Shown piece after piece: positions 7,755 to 18,000 of a DNA stretch of 18,315 nucleotides. The first letter of the stretch is position 1, and every line of letters starts with the position of its first letter. Below the pieces are notes generated by a model that made no database searches, was not told where the DNA came from, and worked only from the letters and a program-made list of their open reading frames with translations. The DNA comes from Parachlorella kessleri. Lineage: Eukaryota; Chlorophyta; Trebouxiophyceae; Chlorellales; Chlorellaceae. The stretch lies in the NCBI GenBank assembly GCA_001598975.1, contig BBXU01001398.1, positions 1 to 18,315 of the forward strand. Direction: 5' to 3'. The translations under genes and the position numbers were made by a program.

Positions 7755-9870
7755 TCACACCCGAACCTCGACTTGAACTGGCTCCTTTGGGTTCAGCTTC
7801 CTCATTATCACAACAATCACGGAAACCACAAGAATTAGCAGGGCTATGCTTCCAAGAGTAGGGGCTACAATGACAGGGACACGAACCTTCCCACTGGACA
7901 CTGTTACATGAATGTCTCCCTGGTTGTTGTTGTCGGGATCAGGCTGAGGAGGCCGGGGCGCCGGGCTGGGGGACCGGGGCACCGGGCTGGGCGGCCCATG
8001 GCAGTTATAACCATAAAGAGGCTGGCAGAACGCGCCGCAGTACTGCATGCCCGTCACACACCATCCACTGCTGCTGCAGCAGGGCTGGGCAGTGTTGCAG
8101 GTGTACTCCACACCCCCATATGTCCCGCAGGAACGGTAACAGTTGCCAGACGCTGTATACAGCATATGGCATGCCGGTGTTCCGCAGGCCTCATGGCTAC
8201 AGAACCAGGAGCTGCTATCACAGCACGTGGGGAAGGGGCACAGGTAGTAGGCATTAGGCCCGCAGGCGTAAGCACCCCCGCTTTTGTAGGTCCTGTGAGG
8301 CGGGCTCATGGTCTCGGGACGAGCACTCAACCCCCAGGTAGACTTCGGGTGCTGGCTTTCACCTGCGACAACAGTGGCAAGCTTGCAGAAAGTTCAGCAA
8401 AATAGTGAATCCTTCTTTCAAACCCCACTTCAATTAGTGCCAGAAGCCCTGCTCTCATCCCTTAGTTTGGTGGCCTTAGCTTGACACGAGAGCAGAATTA
8501 CTAGCCCAGTCTAATTTTTACAGCGTACCGCCACCCGACAATGCTGCCGTGAGTCCCCTACAAGCGGGGCCAACAGCCAGGAAGTACCATGCCACAAACC
8601 ACAAATCCCATTACCATCCCTTAGAGGCATGCACCACCTCGGCCAGAACTCAGGGAACTCAGGGCGAGACTCCGGACCTCCCTTTGCCTCCACCTTTGTG
8701 CATTTCTGCTATACATCCCTCAGCCCCTGACCTGGTATCAAAAAATGAATACCCGGGCTTGCACTGGATCCCCAAAGCAATTTACTCGGCATCACATCAC
8801 CTCTTTTGCCCTGCGGCCTCCTCACTAAAAAGCACTGAACCAACACACGATGGGCATGCAGACTCACCAGAGTAGACCAGGCAACTCGTTGAGTGCTGGC
8901 TGTCGCATGGAGACAGGAAGAAGTCCCGTCCCAAGTTGTCCAGTAGCCTGCAGTGAAGGTTGAATTGAAGCCATTTGTGTCACACAACGTAGGTACGCAT
9001 GCCTGCTTTGAGCGTGGAGCGTCAGGCAAATAGCCAGCAAAGCGAGTGGGTCACCAACAGCCTTGCCACGGATCGCAGGACAGTACCCTTGCAGGAAAGT
9101 ACCCCTTCAAACTGGTGGGGATCACAAGGCAGCAGCACAATCCGTAAAGGGCAGACAGGGTGGCAAACAGGGCCCGTTTGGCTGGCCCGGCAGCACTTAC
9201 CAAGCTTGAAGGGGTGCATCTTCATCGTCTGCTTCACAGCCGACTGCTGCCTGCACAGTCATGCCTGTGACCAGGCTGTAGTTGCCGCTGGAGATAGTGA
9301 CCGCGACGCTGCGGTTGCCACCATACATAAAGGTCTCGCACAATGCAAAGACCTGGTCCATCGGTACTGTGCCCCACTGGCTGTCAGGGTCAAAGCCTGC
9401 CAGCGCAGTAGTGTTGACAGCTGCAAACATTCCAGCGTCGCCGGGTTCCACAACCAAGATGTCGATCCTGCAACAAGCCATGCATCATCAGTCAGTGGGG
9501 ACTAAAGCACCATCACGGCTTGTGAGCTTTCGAGACCAAGTGCCAGACAAGCATGCCAAAAGAGTTGAAGGTGCCACGCTCTTGTTAGGTAAGCTATGCC
9601 GGAGTTCAAAGCGCAATTGACCAGCACTTACATGACTTCCGGACTGGGGACGCGGTGTGCTTCCTGGTCGCAACTGCCAAACTGCACCTGGCAGCCACCG
9701 CCGCAGTGGAAGTCAGTGATGCCGCACCGGCCGTCTGGACCGCAGCACTGCAAGCCTGGGCAGGTGGCGCCGCTGCCTTGAGGGCCACAGAGGCCACCAT
9801 CCACGGCAGCTGCATGACGCAGGAGCAGGTACAGCGACAGCAGGAGAGCCAACTTTGGGCCGCACGCCAT
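7755..9870 (-). CDS. Hevein-like, cysteine-rich single-pass membrane protein
   Basis: Four exons: 9870-9632, 9467-9201, 8947-8868 and 8362-7755. All introns are GT-AG, with phases 2, 2, 1 that fit exactly, giving about 397 residues. The start at 9870 gives a clean signal peptide (MACGPKLALLLSLYLLL, cut near AAA/VDGG). Residues 23-67 are a hevein-type chitin-binding domain with eight Cys (CPGLQCCGPDGRCG ... GGGC). Residues 80-196 are unrecognised, with NTT, NRS and NYS glycosylation sites. Residues 229-274 are a second Cys-rich module, and 274-316 a hevein-like one (PCCSSSGWCVTG, YCGAFCQ). A Ser/Pro linker follows (319-338, typical of algal wall glycoproteins), then a transmembrane helix (357-382) and a 15-residue basic/acidic tail. 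The family binds chitin or GlcNAc polymers. A surface lectin role is an inference; no kinase or hydrolase part is present. Confidence 0.8.
8511..8580 (+). repeat. Dispersed repeat, copy 1 (in an intron)
   Basis: The block TCTAA ... CAGCGTACCGCCACC(C/T)GAC ... GGGGCCAACA occurs here, inside the third intron of the hevein-like gene (8363-8867). It occurs again at about 16386-16435, inside an intron of the helical-hairpin gene. In both places the left edge carries CTAGCC and AGTCTAA. It is too short to classify. Confidence 0.55.
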
Positions 9871-10993
9871 GACGCTTGACTCGCAGCCCTGCACGATGCA
9901 CAGACAGGAGTCTTGCAGTGACAGCAGGAGATGCACGCCATAGTGTAGCAGCAGCAGGACCCAGCCAAAGGGCAGAAACTGGAACTGAATGTCAATAGGT
10001 CCCTAGCAAACACTGGCACACACGTGGAGTCCCGCAATTTGCGGACACACCTGCACAATTGCAGTGCCGCATGGTGTTATGATCGCCACAGACTAGCGCA
10101 GAGCACCTCCGTTTTATGTCGTAAACTGTACACGCCTGCGCGTCAGGAGACGCGCGTGTACTGAAATGTAGAAGAAGGGAAGTTTGTCAGGTAGCTGAGC
10201 AAGGGCAAGGCGAGGGTGTGGTGCAGCCTGCATGGCAGCATGTCAGTGTCATTGGGAACTGATCAGCAGGCGCATGGGCTAGATGAGCGCTCCCTGCGTG
10301 CACAAGGGCTAGTCCAGAGTTGAGGAAAATTTACTTCAAGCGCGATACTGAGTCCGGACAGAGAGAATACTATGCCCCGCTGAAGGGTCGACCAAGCCTC
10401 AGGGCGCCAGGTACGCAGCATGCACCGCATGGAAGGACAGAACGCGCCAAGAGACCTAGGTTCTACCGTCCAAGCTAGACTAGTGCGCTGCTTCGTTTTT
10501 CACTGAATCTTCAGCTCAAGCTGTCTCCTCACAGTGCATGAAGATCATGCGTGTACGACAAAGAGCACCAGAAGTAAGCCATGCAGTGCGTTTGTGGCCC
10601 TGTATGCCTGCACTGGACGGCGCCGCTGACACAGATGATTGGGTGCACCCACCTGGGACACAGCAGCAATGCAAGCCATTTGCTTCTGGCCTCTCCCCGG
10701 CTGTTGCCGCCAGCTGCTGCCCGCTGTCTTGCGGGGCCGTGTGCACCGGCTGGCACCATTCGCCATGCCTGATCTGCTGCCGGTTCTTCCTGCCCCATTG
10801 AAAAGCGCCCTCGTTGGCCATGAGGCTGCTATGCCCTCAGAGCTAGGGCAACTGTGCCTGCTGCCTGTAAAGCCCAGGGGCTTTGATGCTCCTAGGACTC
10901 CGGCCATTGCCACCATCAGCTACTGCACAGGCAAAGGGTTGCTGTTGCCGCAAACGCGCAGTGCAGCAGCAATTCCGTGTAAGTAGACCTCAC
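9871..10993. other. No gene seen between hevein-like gene and oxygenase remnant
   Basis: This is the upstream flank of the hevein-like gene, a hairpin at 10128-10161, and then the downstream flank of the broken oxygenase copy. Open frames at 10516-10986 exist on both strands, but none shows family motifs. I looked for a ubiquitin-like exon matching 1401-624 here and found none, so this oxygenase copy seems to lack the fusion partner. One last exon may exist on the minus strand near 10905 (ADGGNGRSPRSI), but support is weak. Confidence 0.4.
10128..10161. repeat. GC-rich hairpin
   Basis: GTACACGC-ctgc-GCGTC (10128-10144) pairs with GACGCGCGTGTAC (10149-10161) around an AGGA loop, giving a 13-bp stem with a four-base bulge on one side. 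It lies about 260 bp upstream of the hevein-like gene's start. It could extrude as a cruciform or be a binding site; function is not known. Confidence 0.55.
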
Positions 10994-11768
10994 CTTGCCA
11001 TGCTCTGCCGTAGGTAGCAGGCTGCAGAGCGCATCCTCCAGCGCATTGTTAGGAATGCGCAGCACTTGAGCACTGCTCATCTAACCCACCTTCTGCCACT
11101 TACCATCCACTTATCACCTGCATGATATGCTTACGGCGTACTGGTTGTTAAGGCATGCATTCCTTGCTTGCTACGGAACATGCCGGGATGCCCTGGCAGA
11201 AAGTAGGTGCGACTGCACGTTGCTGTCAGAGGTCAAAAAACGCAGCAGGCCGTGCATGTATGTAGTGAGCAAGCAGCTTGCTTGTATCCAGCCTAACTGC
11301 CGCACCTGCCTGCCCTGGGGCGTACACAAGCGTCAGCCAGCTGCAGTAACATGCACTGCACAGGAACCTTCAGCTGGCAACCCTGCAGGGGTGGGCGGAG
11401 CTTTGCCCCGTACAGCTGCTCCTGCCGCTGTTGGGCTGTACCAACAGGCGTGCAGCAGCGAGGATGGCCAGCGCTGCCCCCCGCGACCTTGTACCTGCAT
11501 GCTTGTAGGGGCCTCAAGCAAGTGTGAACAGCACCTTGCTTACCACACCTCCTGCCCGGTCTAGAGCATTGTGTGGAAGAGGTTGCACCTCAAGCAAGTC
11601 AAAGGCAGCCTGCAGTGCAGCCAGTTGTCGGGCCGCAGACCTACGCTGTGCCCTCGTCCAGCCACTGAGCTCTTAAGCTTAGGAAGAAGCACCTGCAGTT
11701 CTCCGGCAAGCTGTTTCTATAATCGTAGGAAGAGCAAGCTTGTTCTGGTGAGAACTAGGGGGCATCAT
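10994..11768 (-). pseudogene. Degenerate 2OG/Fe(II) oxygenase copy (B2)
   Basis: This is a second, decayed copy of the oxygenase at 624-2854. A start-like ATGATG lies at 11768, followed by a match to the first exon that hits a stop after about 29 codons. The LQAAFDLLEVQPLPH block (about 11640-11590) is out of frame with it. The iron-binding exon (about 11500-11300) keeps SSLLHACWYSP and GLPAEGSCAVHV, but HVD has become HVT and a stop follows. A later block (about 11035-10994) keeps NALEDALCSLLPTAEHG with its His and a GTGAGG donor. No ubiquitin-like part is found. Loss of the Asp ligand plus several frame breaks argue against activity. Confidence 0.6.
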
Positions 11769-12107
11769 GTGCCCTTTTGACACCTGCTGCAGACATGCTG
11801 AGTGCCACCTCCTCCTCTCCTCTTCCTTGATAGGTTGGTGTATGCTTTGTGACGATTAGACAAGTGTCCTGCAAGTATCCACCAGAGATGAATGCCCTGC
11901 TGGCATGCTGTGCTGTGTTGTCTGGGCGCAAAGCTGCACTTCAACACATGCAACTCGACCACTTGTTGCTGCGGGCATACTTATTTTGGCTGGCTGCAAT
12001 AACTACTAGTTGTGCTTCCGATGCTAAGGTGCGGGCCTTCGTGATGTGTAATATTGTCGCAGCAGAATGCGGCCAGCTGCTGTCTAAGGTATTGGCTGGG
12101 GCTATGT

Positions 12108-12367
12108 CAACACCTGCTTGTAGCCCAAAGTCACTTCATCCCCCACCTCCGGGTTGGTCTGGTGCGCTGAGCGGGAGAGGTTGCCGTTCAAGCAAGTCAT
12201 AGGCAGCTTGTAGAGCAGCCTGATGCCCGCCTCTCAGCTGCACTGTCGTACAGCCGTTGAGAACCAAGGCCTTGAAAGTAGCATCTGCGGTTCGCTGCAG
12301 TGGCCGCAGGAGCAACAAGCTCGTTCAGTGGGACCTTATGCTGCATCAAGCCGTGACCAAAGATCAT
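12108..12367 (-). pseudogene. Truncated 2OG/Fe(II) oxygenase copy (B1), first exon only
   Basis: The ATG at 12367 starts MIFGHGLMQHKVPLNELV, matching the start of the oxygenase at 2854. An 11-base deficit relative to copy A then breaks the frame unless it is spliced. The N-terminal block follows (FKALVLNGCTTVQL, HQAALQAAYDLLERQ) with mostly conservative changes and a 6-base in-frame gap, and the similarity fades after LGYKQVLT near 12108. The next sequence to the left belongs to the 5' flank of the other remnant (B2), so the copy was cut by a rearrangement. It still sits divergent to the ankyrin gene at 12638. Confidence 0.6.
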
Positions 12368-12637
12368 GGTACTGCCCTAGTGTAGACAGCCCAGGGCGCT
12401 ACCTTCCTTGCTATCAGTCGGGTTTCACGACGTAGACTGCCAGTGTTATTACTTTTGATACCGTCGAGAACCCAAGAAACGATGGTTTCGCCACCTGCTG
12501 GCTGTGCTGTGCCCTGCTGGAATGGGCGCGAGGTACTCAAAGGTAAAACTTACTTCTTTACTGGTAATACAATGAGTACTGTAACCGTTTCTACTATATG
12601 GATGTACCGCTGAGGAGAAGGCTGGCATGCGCGGCTC
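12368..12637. promoter_or_regulatory. Divergent intergenic region, copy B
   Basis: These 270 bp lie between the truncated oxygenase ATG (12367, minus) and the ankyrin-gene ATG (12638, plus). The length nearly equals copy A's 266 bp, and shared blocks appear in the same order. If copy A has a two-way promoter, this one may now serve only the ankyrin gene. Confidence 0.4.
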
Positions 12638-14816
12638 ATGATGTTTGAGAGTTCGGTCAATAGCAGGTACAAGATTGTCGTTACAGACCTGCAGCACCCC
12701 TTGGTGCACTCACGTACTTGCACCCCAGTGCTGGTCGCTGCTGGTGACGGGAAGCATACTCTCATGTACGAGGGTTCCTGCAACCACTTTGCAAGACGCC
12801 GTAACTTGCGACACTTGTCAGCTGCAGGAGTATCCAAACAGGCAGCGCAGCAGAGCAGTGGGGTGGTGACAGCAGTGCCGCGCTGTGCTGCTCCAGCCCC
12901 GGTGCTCAGCAGCAAAGCTCTCAGCCAGAGGCACCAGCCCAGCAGCAGCAGAGCAGCCACATAGCTCAAGCATCCACCGGCCTTGTGCAAGGATCACCCC
13001 GCTTCCCTGGTAGCCCTGAGGCAGCGGTTCCTGCCAGTGGTAGCCAAACAAGCCGTGGTCGCAGCAGGAAGGCCGACCGAACCGAGCTACACCTTGCAGC
13101 CTGGCAGGGGCGAGTGGAGGACGTGTGTCACTTGGTGGGGTGTGGTTATGATGTCAGCGCGGTTGACAGCGGCGGCTGTACGCCTCTTCACTTAGCTTGC
13201 AAGGTAGGTGGCATGCTTGCCTTGAACGACCAACTGAGTTTCCATAGCCGACCTACTTCCCTTGAGGGTTTTGATGCACAACTATGTCTCATATGAGGTG
13301 GCATAGTCTCAATGCTGCCATGCAGCCCTCCACTCACGGCTCGCAAATCGTATTTTGCAGGAGTCTACCTTACCTTCCTCGTATGCTATGTGCCTCCCTC
13401 ACGCTCATGCTTGCAGGCTGGGTATGCCAAGCTGAACATCCTATTCAGGCAGGACGCAGCGCAGCAGCTTGAAACAGTCCAGGCCTTGCTCCGACTCGGG
13501 GCCAGCGTGCACTCCAGAACTGTTGATGGCCGTTCAGCCCTCCTGTTTGCGGCTCGCACGGGGGTGCCAACAGACCATCAAGGTGCTGCTTGCAGCAGGG
13601 GCAGGGATAGATGACCATGACTCCCAAGGCTGGACAGCAGCGCACTTTGCAGCCTACCGTTGCCATGCAGAAGCCTTACGAGAGCTGCTGCTGGCTGGGG
13701 CGGACCCCCTGCACCAAACAGCGGCCGCAGGGGACCCATTGCTGTCCTGCAAGACACCCAGGGGACTGCTGGAGGCAAGGCCAGCAGGGCAAAAGGGCCT
13801 GGAGGGCCGGGAAATGTGCTTACAACTGCTGCTCGCTGCAGAGGTGAGTAGCAGCCGCGCCTAGTCCTCGTGCTCCTTGTCATTTTGCGTGGAAAGGGTG
13901 TGGAGCTTAGTGCATGCAAAGTACATGCTTCTGTGGCTCTGGCTCTCTATGTGAGATGTTTACCCCTGTCGCAATTAGCCAGTACAGTGCGTCATACACC
14001 ACATGGCTGTTCTCTTGCTCGTTGTTGCAGGATGAGCTGTCATTGTCGCTGGGCACGCAAGTGCGTCAGCTGCAAATGCAGCTGCGGACCCTGCAGGGCA
14101 ATCTGCGGCAAAGGTTGCTCGCAGCCGAGGAGGGCAGCAGCAGGCCAATTATCAATCCGACGTTGTTGATGAAACAGACACGTCCCAAGGGCGGGCTGCT
14201 TAGCACAGAGGAACTTCCTGAATGCCAGCAGGGGCAGCAGCTGCGACCTCAGCCGCGGCATGCCCAGTTTTTGCTTACAGAGGATGCAACAAGGCACTTT
14301 GAGAGTGAGTCCAGCGAGCCTCCAGGTCAGGGGGTTCAGGAAGGGGCTGAGGCAGCCGAGCAGGCGGCGGAGCAAGAGTCTGACATGGCCTGGCTTGTGC
14401 AGCAGCTACAGCTCGTGTCACTGGAGAGGGACGCGGCGCTGGCAGAGCTGCTGTCCCTGAGGAGCCTGCTGCAGCAAGCCCGACATGAAAGAAACACCGC
14501 CTGGGCTGAGGCAGCGGCACTGAGCCAACAGCTGCGACAAGCACTGGCTGCACAGCAGCGGCAGCAGCAGCGGCAGCAGCAGCAGCAGCAGCAGGAGCAG
14601 AAGGAGCAGCTTGGGGGCAGCTTTGACAGGGCCGGGGCAGGCATTGTTGAGCAAGGCCTGGGCCTAGAGCTGCATCAGATGCAGGAGAGGTGTCGGGCGG
14701 CCCAGGATAAAATAGCAGCACTGAAAGCCAGTAGTTCCGCGTTGGGTCAGGAAGTTCGGCAAACACAGGAGGTCTTGTTCTCAGCAGCTTGTGGGCTGGA
14801 AAGCTTTAAAACATAA
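12638..14816 (+). CDS. Ankyrin-repeat/coiled-coil protein, copy B
   Basis: Four exons match copy A in order, phase and sites: 12638-12666, 12828-13203, 13417-13843 and 14031-14816. The N-terminus is Ser/Gln-rich. Ankyrin repeats run from about residue 95 (TELHLAAWQGRVEDVCHLV, CTPLHLACKAGYAKL, SALLFAARTG, TAAHFAAYRCHAEALRELLL), then a Gly/Pro link and an Ala/Gln/Leu coiled coil (LERDAALAELLSLRSLLQQ). An extended CAG tract encodes poly-Gln around 14550-14605. The protein ends GLESFKT before TAA. Exon 3 is one base longer than a multiple of three: five Gs after CGCAC, where the ankyrin frame needs four, at about 13559-13563. As written, the frame is lost there. A partner-binding scaffold role is likely from the family; the partner is unknown. 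It could be a recent pseudogene, or the extra G may be a homopolymer error. Confidence 0.7.
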
Positions 14817-15041
14817 GCAATGGTGCCTGGCAATCGTGTGATATGGCTCCTCCGCATATAGGTAGCGAGCACCCTTGCGTGTTGCTTACCGGCCATAGCC
14901 TTAACACTGGTGGAAATGCTACGGCGCATGACACGGCGCGCTTACAGCCAGGGCGCTTTCGCGCTTGCCAGCGCGTTCACGTCCGCGTTTTGCTCTCATA
15001 TATTTGTAGGTTCTGTGTTTCTAGCCAAAGCTTATGGCGAA

Positions 15042-18000
15042 ATGGCTGCAGTGGAGCACTCCCAGGTCACTCCCAGCAAGGACGGCCTGCACGAAGGGGT
15101 GCGGGAGTTAGGGCTGAGCCTTGGCGAAGCTAGCCAGAGCTTGATGACCGCATCGGTTTCTCTGAGAGACTGTGTCCTGGGACCCGGATGGACTGGCCTG
15201 TCTGAACACGTGCTCAGCAGGCAAGTTTGCGGAATCTGTACGAACTGATTTTGGGCCATACCTTTGCCGATGCTGTATAATGGTTATATGAGGTAACCTC
15301 TATACTCTAAGGTGGTAGAGTCACCATATTCCTCTTGGAGAGAGGGGTTGGCTGTCAGGCGAGCGGGGTGTGCAAAGGCAGCGTCCTTTCGTACCCACGC
15401 TTTTGTCTTTTGCGGTATTCAAGCAGGAACAAACTGAGTCTCAGAAATTCTGTGCATAGAAGGCACCTAAACTTGGCTGCATGCACACTCTTGCTGCAGC
15501 TTGATAAACCAAGCGTTGGTGCTGAAGGATGTTCACGTAAAAGTAAGCGTTGACATGGTGCGCAACACTGAGGACACCTTCAACTACTTGAAAGGCATCC
15601 CACACATGCACATGCGTGTGTCATGTGACGCACACCAGGAGCCAGTTGCGCTTGATGCCCTCACAGAGAAGCTCAGCAGGTGCGGGCAAGGACGTAACCC
15701 TGTTTTTGCAAGTACCATGCTGGTTTTCGAAGAATTCTCCAGCTTATGGGTGTGCAGATACACGGAGCTTGATACGATGTAGTTTGAGAAGGTGTACGTG
15801 GGGTCCTTGGTTGTTCACAGTGCTGCCATCCCTGCTCTAAGCAGGGAACTTCGCACCTACTAAGGCCTGGCAACAGATGTATTACTTGGCCCCGTTGGCT
15901 CATGCTGCAGGTGCAGCGTGCAGTCAGCATCTCTCACGCAGCTCTGCACTGCCTATGAGAATGACCTTCTCAGCACCGCTGCAGATGCCCAGCGGGCAGT
16001 GCAGGTAGATGCCGAGGTGCTCAACACAGCTGCCCACAGGGCACAGAGGAAAGCTGCAGAAGCTGATGACAAAGCAGCAGTAGCTGCGGCTATGGGGGTT
16101 GTTGCTGGCATCACGGCATTCATCTTTCCCCCAGCAGGAGCCCTAGCATTTCTAGCGCTTGGTGCGAGCTTCAAAGGTAGGTTAGGGCTGAGTTGCGATG
16201 AATTGAAACCCAATTTGCCTCGTCATCCATCCTTGTCTAGCCTAGTCTAGTCTAGTCTAGTCTAGTCTAGTCTAGTCTAGTCTAGTCTAGTCTAGTCTAG
16301 TCTAGTCTAGTCTAGTCTAGTCTAGTCTAGTCTAGTCTAGTCTAGTCTAGTCTAGTCTAGTCTAGTCTAGTCTAGTCTAGTCTAGTCTAACAGCGTACCG
16401 CCACCTGACCATGATTCCCCCAAGTGGGGCCAACAAAAACATGCATCCTTGTATGTGTCAAAAAAGCCTGCGTTTGTGTGTCTGCAGCCGTGAATGAAAG
16501 CCAGAAGGAGTCCGCAACGGCAAGCGCGGCCTGGGAGAAGGAGAAAAGCGCTGAAGCTGCCGGTACGGTGTCTAGCTAGATGACTGCAGGGCGGCTGGCC
16601 TGCCAAGAGTCTGGGTTGTATGATGGTGCACCAGGTATTTAAAAGCTCACATGGGCATTGCCCTTCTCGGGCAGCATCATGGCCAGGGCAAGGCCACGCA
16701 ATCCATGGGGTAGCATGATTCATATATCCCCATCTTCATTTTCACAAGAGGGATTACGGCAAAGGCACGCCACTGACGCCGAGTGGTGGCTTCACACCCA
16801 CATGCCATGTCGGCCGGCTCTTGTCCTCTGCTGGGTAGCAGATGGAACCTGCTATCTGTCCCAAACCCTCGACATGGCCCAGCTGACTCAAAGCCTTCCA
16901 AGGCCTTTGTGGCCGCAGCAAGCTGCCACTGGTGGCTAGAAGGCAGCTGAGACTTCCAGAGGCGCGATCATATGCTGTTTTTTGGCTGCAGGGAGGCTCC
17001 TTATGTGCCAGGTGCTGCCTGCCATCACCAGTTTTCTAAAGGTGTGAGCTGCCTGGGGTTGCACGCTTCCAGGCTGCGACCATGCACTGCCCTGGCAGCT
17101 ATCTGAGAGTGTCATGCTGTGCATAGGCACTCTATCGCTGTGGAGCACTGCTTGATATGGAGTCATTACCCATCCGCAGGCTCTGAAGACATGTAGCTCC
17201 TTCTTCCTGAGCTTGGAGGCCCGCCAGAAAGGCGATGTCAACTGCCGTTCAAGCGAAGGGGCTTGGGCGGAGGATCTCTGCACGCTTAAGGATGCCGCCG
17301 ACCACCTGGCCATGGTAGGTCTTGCTGGCCTGGCCTGGCGTGCCATGAACCCTGCATCCTCTACAGGGAGTGTTTGGTGTCCACGCCAGCTTACAAGGCC
17401 CAAACACCCATGTGCTTAGGCCGTGAACCCTTTGAACACCCTTGCCGGGCAAATGTCGTTGACATGGCCTGGCAACAATGAGAAGTGCAAGTGACAATGT
17501 TCCGTGCCACCCTCTTGTCACTGTCTATTGCTTCGATTTTGCAATCACACATCCCTTAATGCACACCCAAATATGAGTTCCAGGGGCGAGTCCTTGAAAC
17601 AAAGCACATGCTGCCTGTGCAGGGATGTGCGGCTTTCAGGCAGGCAGCAAGCGAAGCCAACTCCCTGCTGGAGTGGGTGCAGACAGAGGCAGAGGCAAGG
17701 GGCTATGTGCGGACTGCTTATGTCACGCGCTGGGTGGCGAGCAAAGAGCACGTTGGGTCACTCGGGGCGCTGCCCGGCGAGGTGGGTCACTGGACATTTA
17801 CTAGCATGATTGCAAGAAAAGCTTTTGTCCCAAGAAGACTGGTGTCTCTCATTGCCGAGCAACTTGTAAGGGTAATAGCATGGGTGGCAGGTAGTGTGAA
17901 CAGGGAGTGAGACTGGAGCTGTACAAATAGGAGTGGATGCAGAATGCGACTGAGTCTTGCCTGAGTTTTGAGCAAGTAGTTCCCAAGGGTACACCCTAAG

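Noticed and set aside
12831..12964. Conserved plus-strand frame ending in TAG in both copies (VSKQAAQQ...)
   Set aside because: Both copies have an open alternative frame through the same bases (QTGSAAE...) that runs into the ankyrin repeats without a stop and fits the upstream exon in phase.
12550..12990. Minus-strand frame with hydrophobic stretches (and its match at 3279-3533)
   Set aside because: It overlaps exon 2 of the ankyrin genes. The plus-strand frame joins exon 1 and exon 3 in phase in both copies; the minus frame has no supporting partner exons.
13556..13575. A tiny GTGCCAACAG intron that would restore the copy B ankyrin frame
   Set aside because: A 10-base intron is not credible, and the same trick fails in copy A, where the possible GT...AG piece leaves the wrong phase.
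14275..14766. Long Ala/Pro-rich minus-strand frame opposite the copy B coiled-coil exon
   Set aside because: It is the mirror of a CAG/GCA-rich coding exon. The plus strand has matching splice phases, a homologue in copy A and coiled-coil character.
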